Positions 13,408-23,160 of a stretch of 64,000 bases of DNA are shown here, in pieces. The position numbers and the translations under genes are program-made. Origin of the DNA: Talpa occidentalis (Eukaryota; Chordata; Mammalia; Eulipotyphla; Talpidae); NCBI RefSeq assembly GCF_014898055.3, contig NW_023603184.1, forward strand, positions 29,738,808-29,802,807, written 5' to 3'. Each line of letters starts with the position of its first letter. Position 1 is the stretch's first letter. Below the pieces are notes generated by a model that made no database searches, was not told the origin of the DNA, and saw only the letters and a list, made by a program, of their open reading frames with translations.

Positions 13408-13442
13408 ACATGCCTCTATAAAAAATAAATAAATAAATAAAT
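13110..13442 (+). mobile_element. tRNA-derived SINE, young subfamily
   Basis: An intact copy starting GGCCTCCCCGGTGGCGCAGC, with an A box (from about 13120), a B box GGTTCGATCCC at 13174-13184, a unique body and a long (TAAA)n tail (13354-13442). The 16-bp target duplication AAACCTATGAAGGAGG (13094-13109 and 13443-13458) is perfect. The long microsatellite tail and perfect duplication suggest a recent insertion. Confidence 0.95.
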
Positions 13443-14168
13443 AAACCTATGAAGGAGGGGAGACAGAAACTAATATCTATTAATTTTTTCCCAGTTGAAG
13501 CTATTAACTCATGGTGGGGGAAAGGACAACTACACAGATAAAAAGCAATAGAATTCATTAATTTTTTAAAAATCATGAAACATTAAGTTACTTACAATTA
13601 AAAACAGAGAAGCATAAAATATTCAAATAGGTTACCTATAATAAATATTAGCACACACACATTCACTTTAATACCCGTCACAAATAATTAAGGGAGAGAG
13701 AGAGAGAGAGAAAAGGACAAATGAAGGGGAAAATTGGGAAGAAAGGAAAATGTGGGTGAAGAGGGGATAAGACACTGAAGAAAAAGGGAAACAGAATGAA
13801 GAATAAAGGACAAAAGTTGGAAAGGAAGCTAATGGGTTAAGAGTAATGGGGAGAGAGTAGCTCAGAAGATGCTGCTTGGCCTGAAGTCGCCTCTATTGGG
13901 AAGGCCCTCTGTGTTTGGAAGAGGGGTAAATCACACTTGTTTTTATTGCCTTTTGAAAACTGGATTTGTTTCTATAAGCATTTCCTCAATTTATCTGTGT
14001 AGTTGTCCTTTTTTCCCCCTATGAGTTAATTAATAGCTTCAACAGGGAAAAAGTATGTCTGTTTTTATTTTCAAAGTTACAAATTTATTTTGTAAATGGA
14101 AATTCCTTTGGCATTCCAATAGGTTTATTACTAGCACATTCCGTTGAACTCCTGAAGATATAACTTTA

Positions 14169-14431
14169 TTTTTTAAAAAGATTTATTTATTTATGCATAC
14201 AAGAACTGGGGTACAGGCCAGTGGAGTGGGGGTGAGAGAATTCACCAGAGACACAGTGGGGAACAGAACAGGCAGACTGAATGAAATACACTGCTGAGGG
14301 GAGCAGCGGGTGAGACAGGAGAGGTCTGCTGTGCCTTGTGCGTAGCTCCCTGCCCAGAGATCTAACTCATGCTGCAGTGCCTGTGGATAGCTTCATAGAT
14401 TGCATCTTAACCCCTTGCGCCTCCAGGGAGG
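14169..14431 (-). mobile_element. tRNA-derived SINE, older subfamily
   Basis: A reverse-oriented copy that starts (in + coordinates) with the AAAGATTTATTTATTTATGC tail and ends at GGGAGG. The 20-bp duplication CTCCTGAAGATATAACTTTA flanks it perfectly (14149-14168 and 14432-14451). Its body has the GGGGTACAGGCCAGTGG and GTGAGACAGGAGAGG variants of the older subfamily. Confidence 0.94.
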
Positions 14432-15036
14432 CTCCTGAAGATATAACTTTAATCTTTAAATTCACCATCCAAAAGCTCTTTGATAGATAAAGCTACCAAT
14501 TTGCCCTATTTTGGTTCTTTGAGAGATTATTGCTGCTTCATTTAACAGTGCCTGATAGTTACAATGGAAACCCCAGCATGTATCTCTTAGCTCTGAATTC
14601 CTTTTTCAAAACTAATTTAGTTTTTTTTACAATATAGTTGATCATCACAGAAATGTAAAAAGAAAAATTCTTTAGGAGTTACTAACATATGTTACCTTTC
14701 CTGAAATATATTCAACAGGGTTTTTCCCTTAACTCAGATGACTCACACAGGACGCACATCTGGACTTTGTCCCCCTGAGGCTGTGGGGAACCTCTTCTAA
14801 ACACAAAGATTTGGCTTCTTCCAAATGTACAAAAAGTAACCAAACAATGATTTCTATTTTGGGTGGTTTCACACCTCCTCTTTGTGGCTGTTCAGAAATT
14901 TTGCACCTATATAGGGAGGTGATTTTTTAAATGCACCATTCTTCATCTAAAAAAGCAAAAAGAGAAACTCTCAAAAAAAGTTGTCTCATTGGGGTTTATG
15001 CAGACTTACCCAACAGAAGGTATCCCTGGAGTGATA

Positions 15037-15200
15037 TAGGACAGACATTAAGAGTGTGGACTCTGGACTAAAAAAGACCTGAGCTCCAGGTCTGTCTGCA
15101 TCACTTATAGCTGTGGCCTTGAGCTGGTTACCTAATCGGCCTCAGTTGACTGATCTTTAAAATGGAATTAATTAAGGGATCAGCACATACAAGAACTCTA
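15037..15200 (+). mobile_element. MIR SINE
   Basis: Sense MIR: ACATTAAGAGTGTGGACTCT GGACT, AGCTGTGGCCTTGAGCTGGT, GCCTCAGTTGACTGATCTTT AAAATGG. Confidence 0.65.
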
Positions 15201-15412
15201 TACACTGTAGCTATTAATCCAGTATCCCATACCTTTGTCTTTCTCTTGAATCCCAGAATTCACTGCTTCCACCTATCCCAGGTATCACGTATTCAAATTA
15301 AATGAACCCAGTGTTCTATAGGAGACTTGTAAAATGCTCTTCCTGACACTCAAAAAAAAAATTGTATACTCTTTGTTGCTGTTCTTTGTATAATTTTAAG
15401 AATAAATGTCCA

Positions 15413-15672
15413 GGGGCCTCCCCGGTGGCACAGCGGTTGAGCGCTGGGTTGCGAAGCTGCCCGCAGCCTCCCCAGCACCGGTTCGATCCCCGGCTGCAAC
15501 CTGGCCACCAGAGGAGGGTCCCACATGGCACGCATGCCACCCGCTGCTCTCCTGCCACCCGCTGCTCCCCTCAGCAGTGTACTTCGGTCCTTCTGCCTGC
15601 TCTGCTCCCCACTCTGCCTCTGGTGAATTCTCTCACCCTCCTGTGCTTCTGACTGTACCCAGTGTTTGCAAA
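15413..15672 (+). mobile_element. tRNA-derived SINE lacking the usual tail
   Basis: A full-length head and body flanked by the duplication AAGAATAAATGTCCA (15398-15412 and 15673-15687). It ends at CAGTGTTTGCAAA without the AATAAA repeats and TCTTT terminator found in its relatives. An extra repeat of the CCACCCGCTGCTC segment occurs near 15537-15566. It is a member of the young subfamily. Confidence 0.93.
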
Positions 15673-16543
15673 AAGAATAAATGTCCAACTTGAAAAAAAT
15701 AGGCATTTGTGTTGATATTGCCAGGGAACCAAGGAAAAAGCAGTTGAAGCAAGTTGCATCTGTAGTCATTGTTTTCATCTTGCAGGAAGCTGAACAGACT
15801 AAAAGCAACAATGCACAGTTAGGGATGTAGGCTTGACACTCAGAAATACTGAATTTATTCATGTAATCTCTCTTTCCCCACTTATCAGCTATTCACAGCT
15901 AAAAATGGGGGCAATGCGGGAATCTTGTTGAGTTTTTCCTGGCTGCTTCTATACTCAAAAGTAAACCTGAACTTATGAACATTATTCCCAGACCTCTGCT
16001 CCTCCCAGTAAGGTTTCTAAAAGCTTGATAAGACGTGGTGTGACTACATATGCATGGCTTTTTATTTTTCCAGTGGTCCTTTATGTCTCTCTACTTGTTC
16101 TCTCTGCTTCCATTCAAAGCCACTCCTTCTTGTCCTGACAATTTGGCCCCAGAGAATCATTCTTAAAGAAAACACACATTTAGTGGAGAATTCTTGTTGC
16201 GGGAGGAGTAGGAAAGAAGACTGGACCCAAAAAAGACAATCAAGTAAAATTTAACAATAATATCCCAAGATCACCCCTACCTCAAATATTCTGCCTTACT
16301 GGTCTCATAGGTCTCCTCATGTTAAAAGAGCAAAAGTTCTGGATTCCTTTTTCAAATTCAGTTATTATACTTACAGGAATCCAAAACCTGTATAGCCCTA
16401 GTAATAACCTGGTTCTCGGTGTTATCAATCAATGAAGTCTGTACCTCATCTTCTTTTCCAGGGCATAAGGGACAGGATGGAACCAAGATGGTGCTGCCTT
16501 ATAAATAAGCTCCCTAACCTGTTGATTTTTATGATCATTTCAG

Positions 16544-16666
16544 ATTCCACATTTGATGGTGTTACTGACAAACCCATCTTAGACTGCTGTGCCTGTGGAA
16601 CTGCCAAATACAGACTCACATTTTATGGGAACTGGTCTGAGAAGACACATCCAAAGGATTATCCCC
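16544..16666 (+). CDS. SPON1: SPON1 (F-spondin) internal coding exon, start of spondin domain
   Basis: This 123-nt exon has acceptor ATCATTTCAG and donor GTGAGT. It reads on from the previous exon as Asp-Ser-Thr-Phe-Asp-Gly, continues through a CCAC cysteine cluster and RLTFYGNWSEKTHP, and ends DYP plus one base of the following Arg. This corresponds to about residues 185-226 of human F-spondin, at the Reelin/spondin junction. The three clustered Cys (about 199, 200, 202) are known to form disulfides within or next to the spondin domain. Asn-Trp-Ser is a visible N-glycosylation sequon. Start and end phases are the same and the length is divisible by three, so skipping would keep the frame but remove the cysteines and the sequon. 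The ORF continues five bases into the intron to a TAA, so retention of this intron would truncate the protein at once. Confidence 0.97.
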
Positions 16667-17334
16667 GTGAGTAAAGTAGCTACTTTATGGGTTGGGGGAA
16701 AGCACCTTGCAGAGTTCTGCCTGGTTGTGGGGTACTTGCTCTTTTTAATTGATTCATGAACCTGATATTCCAAATCTGTGAGTTCATCAGGGCAGGCAGA
16801 TATAATAGTGTATGCAGTTAGTTCTTTGCATGGCATCGTTCTAAGTGATCTGTGATTTTAAAAACTGTGCTTAAGGTTGTGGTGCTTATCTTTGCGTCAG
16901 ACTTTTGGAAACCTCAGTCCTTCTGAAATGTGATACAGCAGGCCTTCTTGTGCTGGAAACAGTTGGCAAAAGAGGCCTGTTCTTGACTGTACAGACCAAG
17001 GTCAGGAAATATTCAGCATCCTTAGCCATCCAGGACCACTGGCGTTGTGTCAGCAAACCATGGCCTGCTGGGCAAATCCCGCCTTAGAGTCCCTGACACC
17101 ATATCCAGATAGCCAATATCAACACACAAGCATCAGCAGATCCTAAATTTCCTTTTATCATATGGTTGTCTCCATAAATATTTACATGTGCCAGGTACTA
17201 TGCTTAAATCTGGAGAGATAAGAACAAACAACCACAACAAAAAAGACACAGCTCATGTTCTCATGCAACTCAGAGATCAGTGGGGAGACGGACACTAATC
17301 AAATAATTACACAAAGGATGTGAAAATCATAACC

Positions 17335-17520
17335 TTGAATAGTGGACTTACTATGTGAAAGGCATTTTTACATGTTCTGTCATTGAACCTTCAAAATAAA
17401 CTGGGATTGGGGATGAACTCACTGCAGATCAGAGAGGTAGCATGATTTGCTCACTGCCAAATGTAAGTAGAGGATCCAAGATCCGAAAAGGGGGTGGTCA
17501 GAGTCCTGGTCCTGCCTTTT
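17335..17520 (-). mobile_element. MIR SINE
   Basis: Antisense MIR, diverged: GAACCTTCAAAATAAACTGG, CAGATCAGAGAGGTAGCATG, GTAAGTAGAGGATCCAAGAT. Confidence 0.45.
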
Positions 17521-18871
17521 GTTCAGGTTGCCTTTTGGACCCTGCGTTTCCCATTCTCTTTGCTGTGGGTGGCAAGATGTCGTGTGTGGCACTAAGCTTA
17601 CTTTTTCTGTTCATTGTTTTGTTCTCGTTCACTTCACTTTGGAGTTGCCACAGCTGGGAACAAACAGTGGGGTTACGAGAAAGATGAAGAGGGATGTGGG
17701 TCAAGTCCAAAGGAAGAAGGAATAAAGAATGCATGGTTGGGACTTACGAAGACCCAGTCCAGACCAGAACCTCCATGGTTCCCTAACAGCCCACCCAGAG
17801 GGGCCGCCAGCATTTCCTGGCAGATCAAGAGCCTAATTGTTTAATTTTACCCACATGTAATCAAGGCTGGCTTGCTTAGAAGCCTCTTTCTGGTTCATTC
17901 TTCTGACTCTGGGATTCAGCTTGATCTGCCTCAGCTGGTGTGGAGAGACCTGCGTGAGCAAACTTGGACTCTGCCTATGTGTGTGAGTGGTGGGGGGTGG
18001 GGAGGCCCAACCACTTGGAATAAATTTGGAAAAAAATTTTCCTGTAGTTGCTCCCATCCACTAACCCAGAGGAAATAAAATGTTAGGGGCCCATGACTCA
18101 TTACTAAGAAGCTTCTTGTTCTTTTCTACTCTGACTCTGTTATTTCCCAGAATTCGGAGGGGGGAAAGGTACAGACTATTGTTTTTGGGCCTTTGGGCCA
18201 AATCAAGTATAACTCTTTTCAGAATTTCTGTGGAATTGTTGGGAGTTTCTTAATAAATGTAACAGACGTGTTCCAGATCCCCCAAGATGTCAGCTTGCAT
18301 CCTTAATCTTTGCTTGGAAAAATTTGGTCATGGTGTACAGAAGAGCATTTATCACCATTTGCAGTATTATTTCTTCTGGAGTCTCTCCTCCCCACCAGAC
18401 AGAGACAAAAGCCACGGCATGCTCTTTTTTGATTTTGCACACCTGGAGGTTCCTGGTTCCTTACTGAGTACTGCATAATGACTGTTGGACTCTGAGTAGC
18501 ATTCACCATGACCTGGGAGGCAGATTTCCAGCCCATATCTGGCCCAGATGGCCAACACAAAGCGGGGAGTGGGGCCAGATGTTCCTTGGAGGAAAAGGGT
18601 AGATTTGTACTCTTGGAGCACTGGGGCCACATGGAGAGGCAGAAAGAGGGTCTAACCAGGACCTTGAAACTTGTCTTCAAAAGTGATTTCTACCAGTCTT
18701 ACATGATAGATGACTTTCTTTTTTCCACTTCAGGGATGATTTTGTCTTAATAATGATTTTGCCATTAAGCCCCAATGCTTCCAGACCACAGCACAAACTG
18801 ATAAATGCCAAGTCCCCTCTCCTTATTAATTACTCACTCAAAATAACACTTTCTCCACAAGGATCTCAGAG

Positions 18872-20188
18872 CAGCAATTCTCAGGCCTTTAAATTTCAAG
18901 TCCCTTTTTTTGCACCTAAAAATTATGGAGAATGCCAGCATACTTTTGTTCATATGTGTTGTGTTGCTTGATATCTGTCACATCAAAAATTAAAGCATAA
19001 ACCTAAAAATATTACTAATTTTTCAAAATAACATAATGAAATAAAAATAATAAACTCACATTTAGACATATTTTTGAAGATAATTAGATTGTCCAAAACA
19101 AAAGAAATTTAGTGAAAAGAGCATCACTGTTTTACAGTTTAGCAAATATATTTAATGTCTGGCTCAATGGAAGACATCTGGATTCTTATATTTGCCTCTG
19201 CATTCAACCTGTTGTGGAATTTTTTTGTTTGTTTAAGTATATGGAGAAATATGATTGGAGAAGGGAAGATACTTTAATAATGTTTTCATATTTAATAGTA
19301 TACCAAAACTCTACAAATAATACCTTCCTAAAGGATAACTATAAAATATGAATCCATGTCAGTGAGCTGCACTGCTTTATCTTGCAACTCAAATGAATCT
19401 TTTACAAATGAATCATTTTATAACAACATACATACATCATTTAGAATATAGGCTTACTGAATTATGCAGATGATTCTAGTATTGAGACATTTCATATACA
19501 TTAATACCACCAATCTCATCAGAAAAGTATTCAATATTGGAAAACTGTCAAACTCACAGCAATGGATGCAAGTTTTCCAAAATTCAAAGTTTTGATTGAA
19601 GTGAAAATTTCATCATTGGCAACAGATCCTGTCTGTTATTTTCCTTGAAGTGACAGGCTTCCTTCATTTTTGAGAAATGGTATGTCACATCCTCAAGTCT
19701 GAATAACGTAATTTGTGTGTCATTTGTTCTTTCAAGTAAAAACAATGTTTTATTACAAAAAATATCCAGTCCAGCTTGTACGTCAAACAATTGCACAAGT
19801 GCATTCATAGTACTTCAGTTATAGTACAGTTATAGCAGAAGTACTTTATGCATATTTTCCAATTAGCCACACATAATAATAAAAAGATGTGCACTCAAAG
19901 GTGGAGATTTAATAAAACTAATAATTTTTATTATTTCAAGGTCATTTTTAGGTGAAACTGTATTGGGTGTTGTTTACCTCATTGAGGAACATACTGACAA
20001 CACAGTTTAAGGGCCCTGCCTTGATCTGAACTAAGTGCCAACAGTTCTACTCACCAGGATTTTTGCACCATTAGCATTATTATCGACATAAATGGCAACT
20101 GAATTCTTAGTATAATTATGGAAATGTCTTCACCACACACTGTTGAAAGAGGCTCAGAATCCCACTGAACGTTCTTTGAGAACACTTG
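18872..20188 (-). mobile_element. hAT-Charlie-type DNA transposon fossil
   Basis: The ends are degenerate inverted repeats: CAGCAATTCTCAGG at the left and CTTTGAGAACACTTG at the right, matching the CAGTGGTTCTCAAA terminus of Charlie/MER1-type hAT elements. The interior resembles the A/T-rich body of that family, which starts with a CCCTTTTTTTGCACCTAAAAATTATGG-like stretch. A 75-aa minus-strand frame at 19584-19808 may be a remnant of coding sequence and is not functional. The family name comes from memory of the consensus; the 8-bp target duplication cannot be made out. Confidence 0.6.
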
Positions 20189-20283
20189 TAGTAGGATAGG
20201 ACTGCAACTTAAAGTGTCTGCCCTTGAGTTCTCTATCGGCAAATTGCCCTTGAGAATTCACATTGGACTTTGCAAGGAGGGCC

Positions 20284-20766
20284 TGTTAGGGGGAAAGGAT
20301 GTCCTGAGATAATCTCATACAGGCTTTGTGGACTCCACCCCCACTCCAGACTAAAGCCATCAGGACATTGGGAAAGACAAATCCCATCACCACCAAGGGG
20401 AGGGTGGCTGGGACCTGAGGGTGGAGTTGGGCAGCCAGGTTGGATATAAAAACCAAACACGTGGGCTTGCTCGCTCTCTGGCTCGCGATCGCTCGCCTCC
20501 TGGCTTCACCGCTCCTGGCTGGCGGCCAGCTCTCAGAGCGCCATTTTGGGATTCCTGATCGGCGGATCGGGTAGGACGCATTTAAAACTTTGTCTCCCAC
20601 TTTTCTCCCAGAGCTGTACATTTCCTCATTTCCCTTTCCGTTGTAAATAAACCTTTTATTAACCTTTCACGTGTGCCTGCAGTAGAGCATTGATAAGTCC
20701 TTTTAAGCGCGCGGGTGAGGACCCACAGTCAGGCACCCCGTTTTGTATCGGGGTTGCTCTACAACA
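20284..20766 (+). mobile_element. Solo LTR of an endogenous retrovirus (ERV1-like)
   Basis: This 483-bp element begins TGTTAG and ends CAACA, the TG...CA termini of an LTR. It is flanked on both sides by GGCC (20280-20283 and 20767-20770), a 4-bp target duplication typical of gammaretrovirus-like (ERV1) integrases. Inside are a TATA box (GGATATAAAAACC, about 20442-20454), a CpG-rich start region with repeated GCTCGC motifs (about 20467-20520) and an AATAAA polyadenylation signal near 20647. These give U3-R-U5 order on the + strand. No gag, pol or env sequence adjoins it, so the internal region was lost by LTR-LTR recombination. It has the same orientation as SPON1. Confidence 0.88.
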
Positions 20767-22524
20767 GGCCCAGCAAGACCCTGTACTTTCAGCCTTCTCT
20801 AGAGTGGTGGGTCACATCTGCAGGAGAGTCTTCTCAACCATTATGCAAAATGGTTTGTCCCAAATACTTTTTCTAAGGGCCCCTCTTTTAGAGAACAGTG
20901 CACTCTTTGCATCCCTGACACCCCTCTCTCTAGGAGGAGCTAAGCGGGTGAGATAAGAAAGGCAGAAGGATGGCCTCAATGACCTCTGGCATTCCCTTTC
21001 CTTTGTAATGCATATATCCCCGCTGGCCATCTGGAAACAGTGAAATCCTTTAAAAACACTCCCAATGTAGCAATTCCTAGAAATCCATTTTGAGGCTGGA
21101 TCATGCAAGTTTTACCTCCTAATTATATAAATGAAAAAAACTGAGTACAAAGAAGTCAAAGGCTCAGATCATAGAGCCAGAGCATCAGAACCAAAATCAA
21201 AGCTCAGGTCTCTTGATTCCTTTTGCCTTCCTCTGGGGCCTGTCACAAAAGTCTTCTCTGTAATAAAATTAAATATCTTATACACAAAGTGTCTTTTAAT
21301 AAAAGACCTGTTGTCCCAACATAAGCTTAACAGATACCAAATTCTGAACAGCTTGTCCCCACTCTACAAAGACCTGCTTTGCAGAGATCATAACTTAGAA
21401 GTTACAATGAGAAAGTCTGGATTAGGAGCCTGAATCAGGTCTGGAGTCCTAGGGCATTAGAGTGCCAGTTCCCAGTGTCTATCCTGGGCACTGCCAGTTT
21501 GTGGTGCCCAGCAGCAATCCAGGAGCATGTGTTCTACACAGGAAGAGCGTGGCGGGTCAGTGTTCCCATACAGGGATGTTCCAGGGGTTGGGTCCATGCC
21601 CAGTCGGCCAGGGGATTGGGAGTTGCCTGACAGATGCTGAGTTTTCTTTACCCTGTAGCACTGAATACAGCTCCTGGGTTTTTGAGAAATGCCTCTACCC
21701 CATGGAATCTCTGTAATCCCCACTGACAACGTAAGCTGCATATAACTGCCCCCCCCCACCCCATGATGGCACAGTATCGATTTTAACACCATTCAACAAA
21801 TACATATTGATACAGATAACATTTTTTCCAGCAGCCAATTATTTTTTTCCCCCCCTTGACAACACCTTGCCTAAAATATAATGGCAGCCACTGGGAAATA
21901 TGCATGATCAAAGTTAATTTTACAATGAAATTCAGCCATCTTTGCCATTATGTCACTTTGTTTAAAAGTGATTAATTATTAAATCCAATCACCTAAAAGG
22001 CCACCACTGTAACACTTGTCAAGTACTTTTATTTCTTCACATATTGATCCATATATTGAATTCATTGTGTCCTGCTTTTTGCATTTGGTTTTGTTACCAT
22101 TGTTATCCTTTCTCTAAACCACTTATCTAACTTCATGTATTGAATAGTTAGGTGATGTCAGGTCTTTTACTAACATAGAAACCACCGCACTATAAAACAT
22201 TGTGTGTCGTCTTCCTACATCCTTCTCCCTTTGTTTGAATTAGCTCCTTGACTGCTGGAGCAAAGGATATAGACTTTTTTTTTAATATGCTCTTGAGATC
22301 TTTGCAAATTCTTCTCCCAAACATTTATCCTGTGTCACTCTGTTACCATGGAATTTCCCCACCCTCCTCCTCGGCATTCAATTTAATTCTTTTTGTTTGG
22401 GCTTTGTCAATTAGTGGTTATAAAATTATTGTTTTGATCTTAAAATGTCATTGTTTTCATTGATAACACACCTGTATTTTTTTTTTCCATGTTTTTTGTC
22501 CTTTGTCTTTACAACCACTACGCT

Positions 22525-22635
22525 GTTGGCAGGAATCAAGTCTGATTTTGTTTATAATCTCCCTAGGACCAAACTCACTGCCTGGCACATTGAAAGCCTC
22601 TCCATTAATAGTGCTGAATAAATGGATGAATGAAA
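22525..22635 (+). mobile_element. L2 LINE 3' tail
   Basis: GGCAGGAATCAAGTCTGATT, CACTGCCTGGCACATTG and GCTGAATAAATGGATGAATG follow the L2 3' consensus. Confidence 0.6.
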
Positions 22636-22649
22636 AGCAGTTTAAAAAA

Positions 22650-22910
22650 TGAGCAAGGAAAATAGTGCAGAGAGAGGAGTAATGAGTAGGGTAGGAGTGA
22701 GAGAGACCTTACTGGCTACTGAGTGGCCAGCCGATTGGATGGGGCTGGTGGTGTGTAGGAAGATGGAGTACGTAGGCAGGTATTGCAATGACTGTGCTAG
22801 TTTGGGTTAAGGCAGTGGCTGTGGTGCTGAAGCTAGTGGATTGATTTCACGTATTGTCTTTTAGAGGTAGATTCTGTCATGGACTGGATGCAGAGGAGTG
22901 AGAGAGAGAA
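22650..22910. repeat. Ancient interspersed repeat, family not named
   Basis: AGGTATTGCAATGACTGTGC, TTAAGGCAGTGGCTGTGGTG and ATGGACTGGATGCAGAGGAG have the style of a common old mammalian repeat (CTACTGCAATAGTCCAGGCG type). I cannot give its name. Confidence 0.4.
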
Positions 22911-22934
22911 GCATTAATGCTGCAAACCAGGTTC

Positions 22935-23160
22935 TGGCTTGGAAGTGGGGGTGCTCTTCTTAAAATATTCCTCAATGTTATTGTCTTTCTATTTTTATAA
23001 GTGATTGTAAAATCATTTTTATTAAGGTCTGTAGAGGATCCTGTCAGAATTTTAAGTAGAATTGCATTAAATCCCCAAGTGACTTTGGGAAGAATGGTAG
23101 CTTTATAATACTTAGCTTGCTCAGTTTCTTCCCATTTATGAATAAAACCATTTGTGGGTT
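22935..23160 (-). mobile_element. Antisense L1 ORF2 remnant
   Basis: The minus-strand frame reads KYYKATILPKVTWGFNAILL then KILTGSSTDLNK. This parallels the LPKAIYRFNAIPIKIP..FFTDL block of L1 ORF2 protein. It is heavily diverged and noncoding. Confidence 0.65.

Larger units (their letters stand above)
10813..16543 (+). other. SPON1: SPON1 intron, 5.7 kb
   Basis: This is a complete intron of 5,731 bp between two SPON1 exons, with GT and AG ends. It contains MIRs (11842-12050, 15037-15200) and three tRNA-derived SINEs (13110-13442, 14169-14431, 15413-15672). A short (GA)n run lies near 13693-13711. I see nothing nameable in 10813-11840, 12050-13090, 13460-14148, 14452-15035 or 15688-16543 apart from A/T-rich intronic sequence and the splice acceptor. 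Confidence 0.9.

Noticed and set aside
16432..16674. 80-aa frame starting MKSVPHLL
   Set aside because: It is the 123-nt SPON1 exon with upstream intronic sequence added; the first 37 or so residues are intron.
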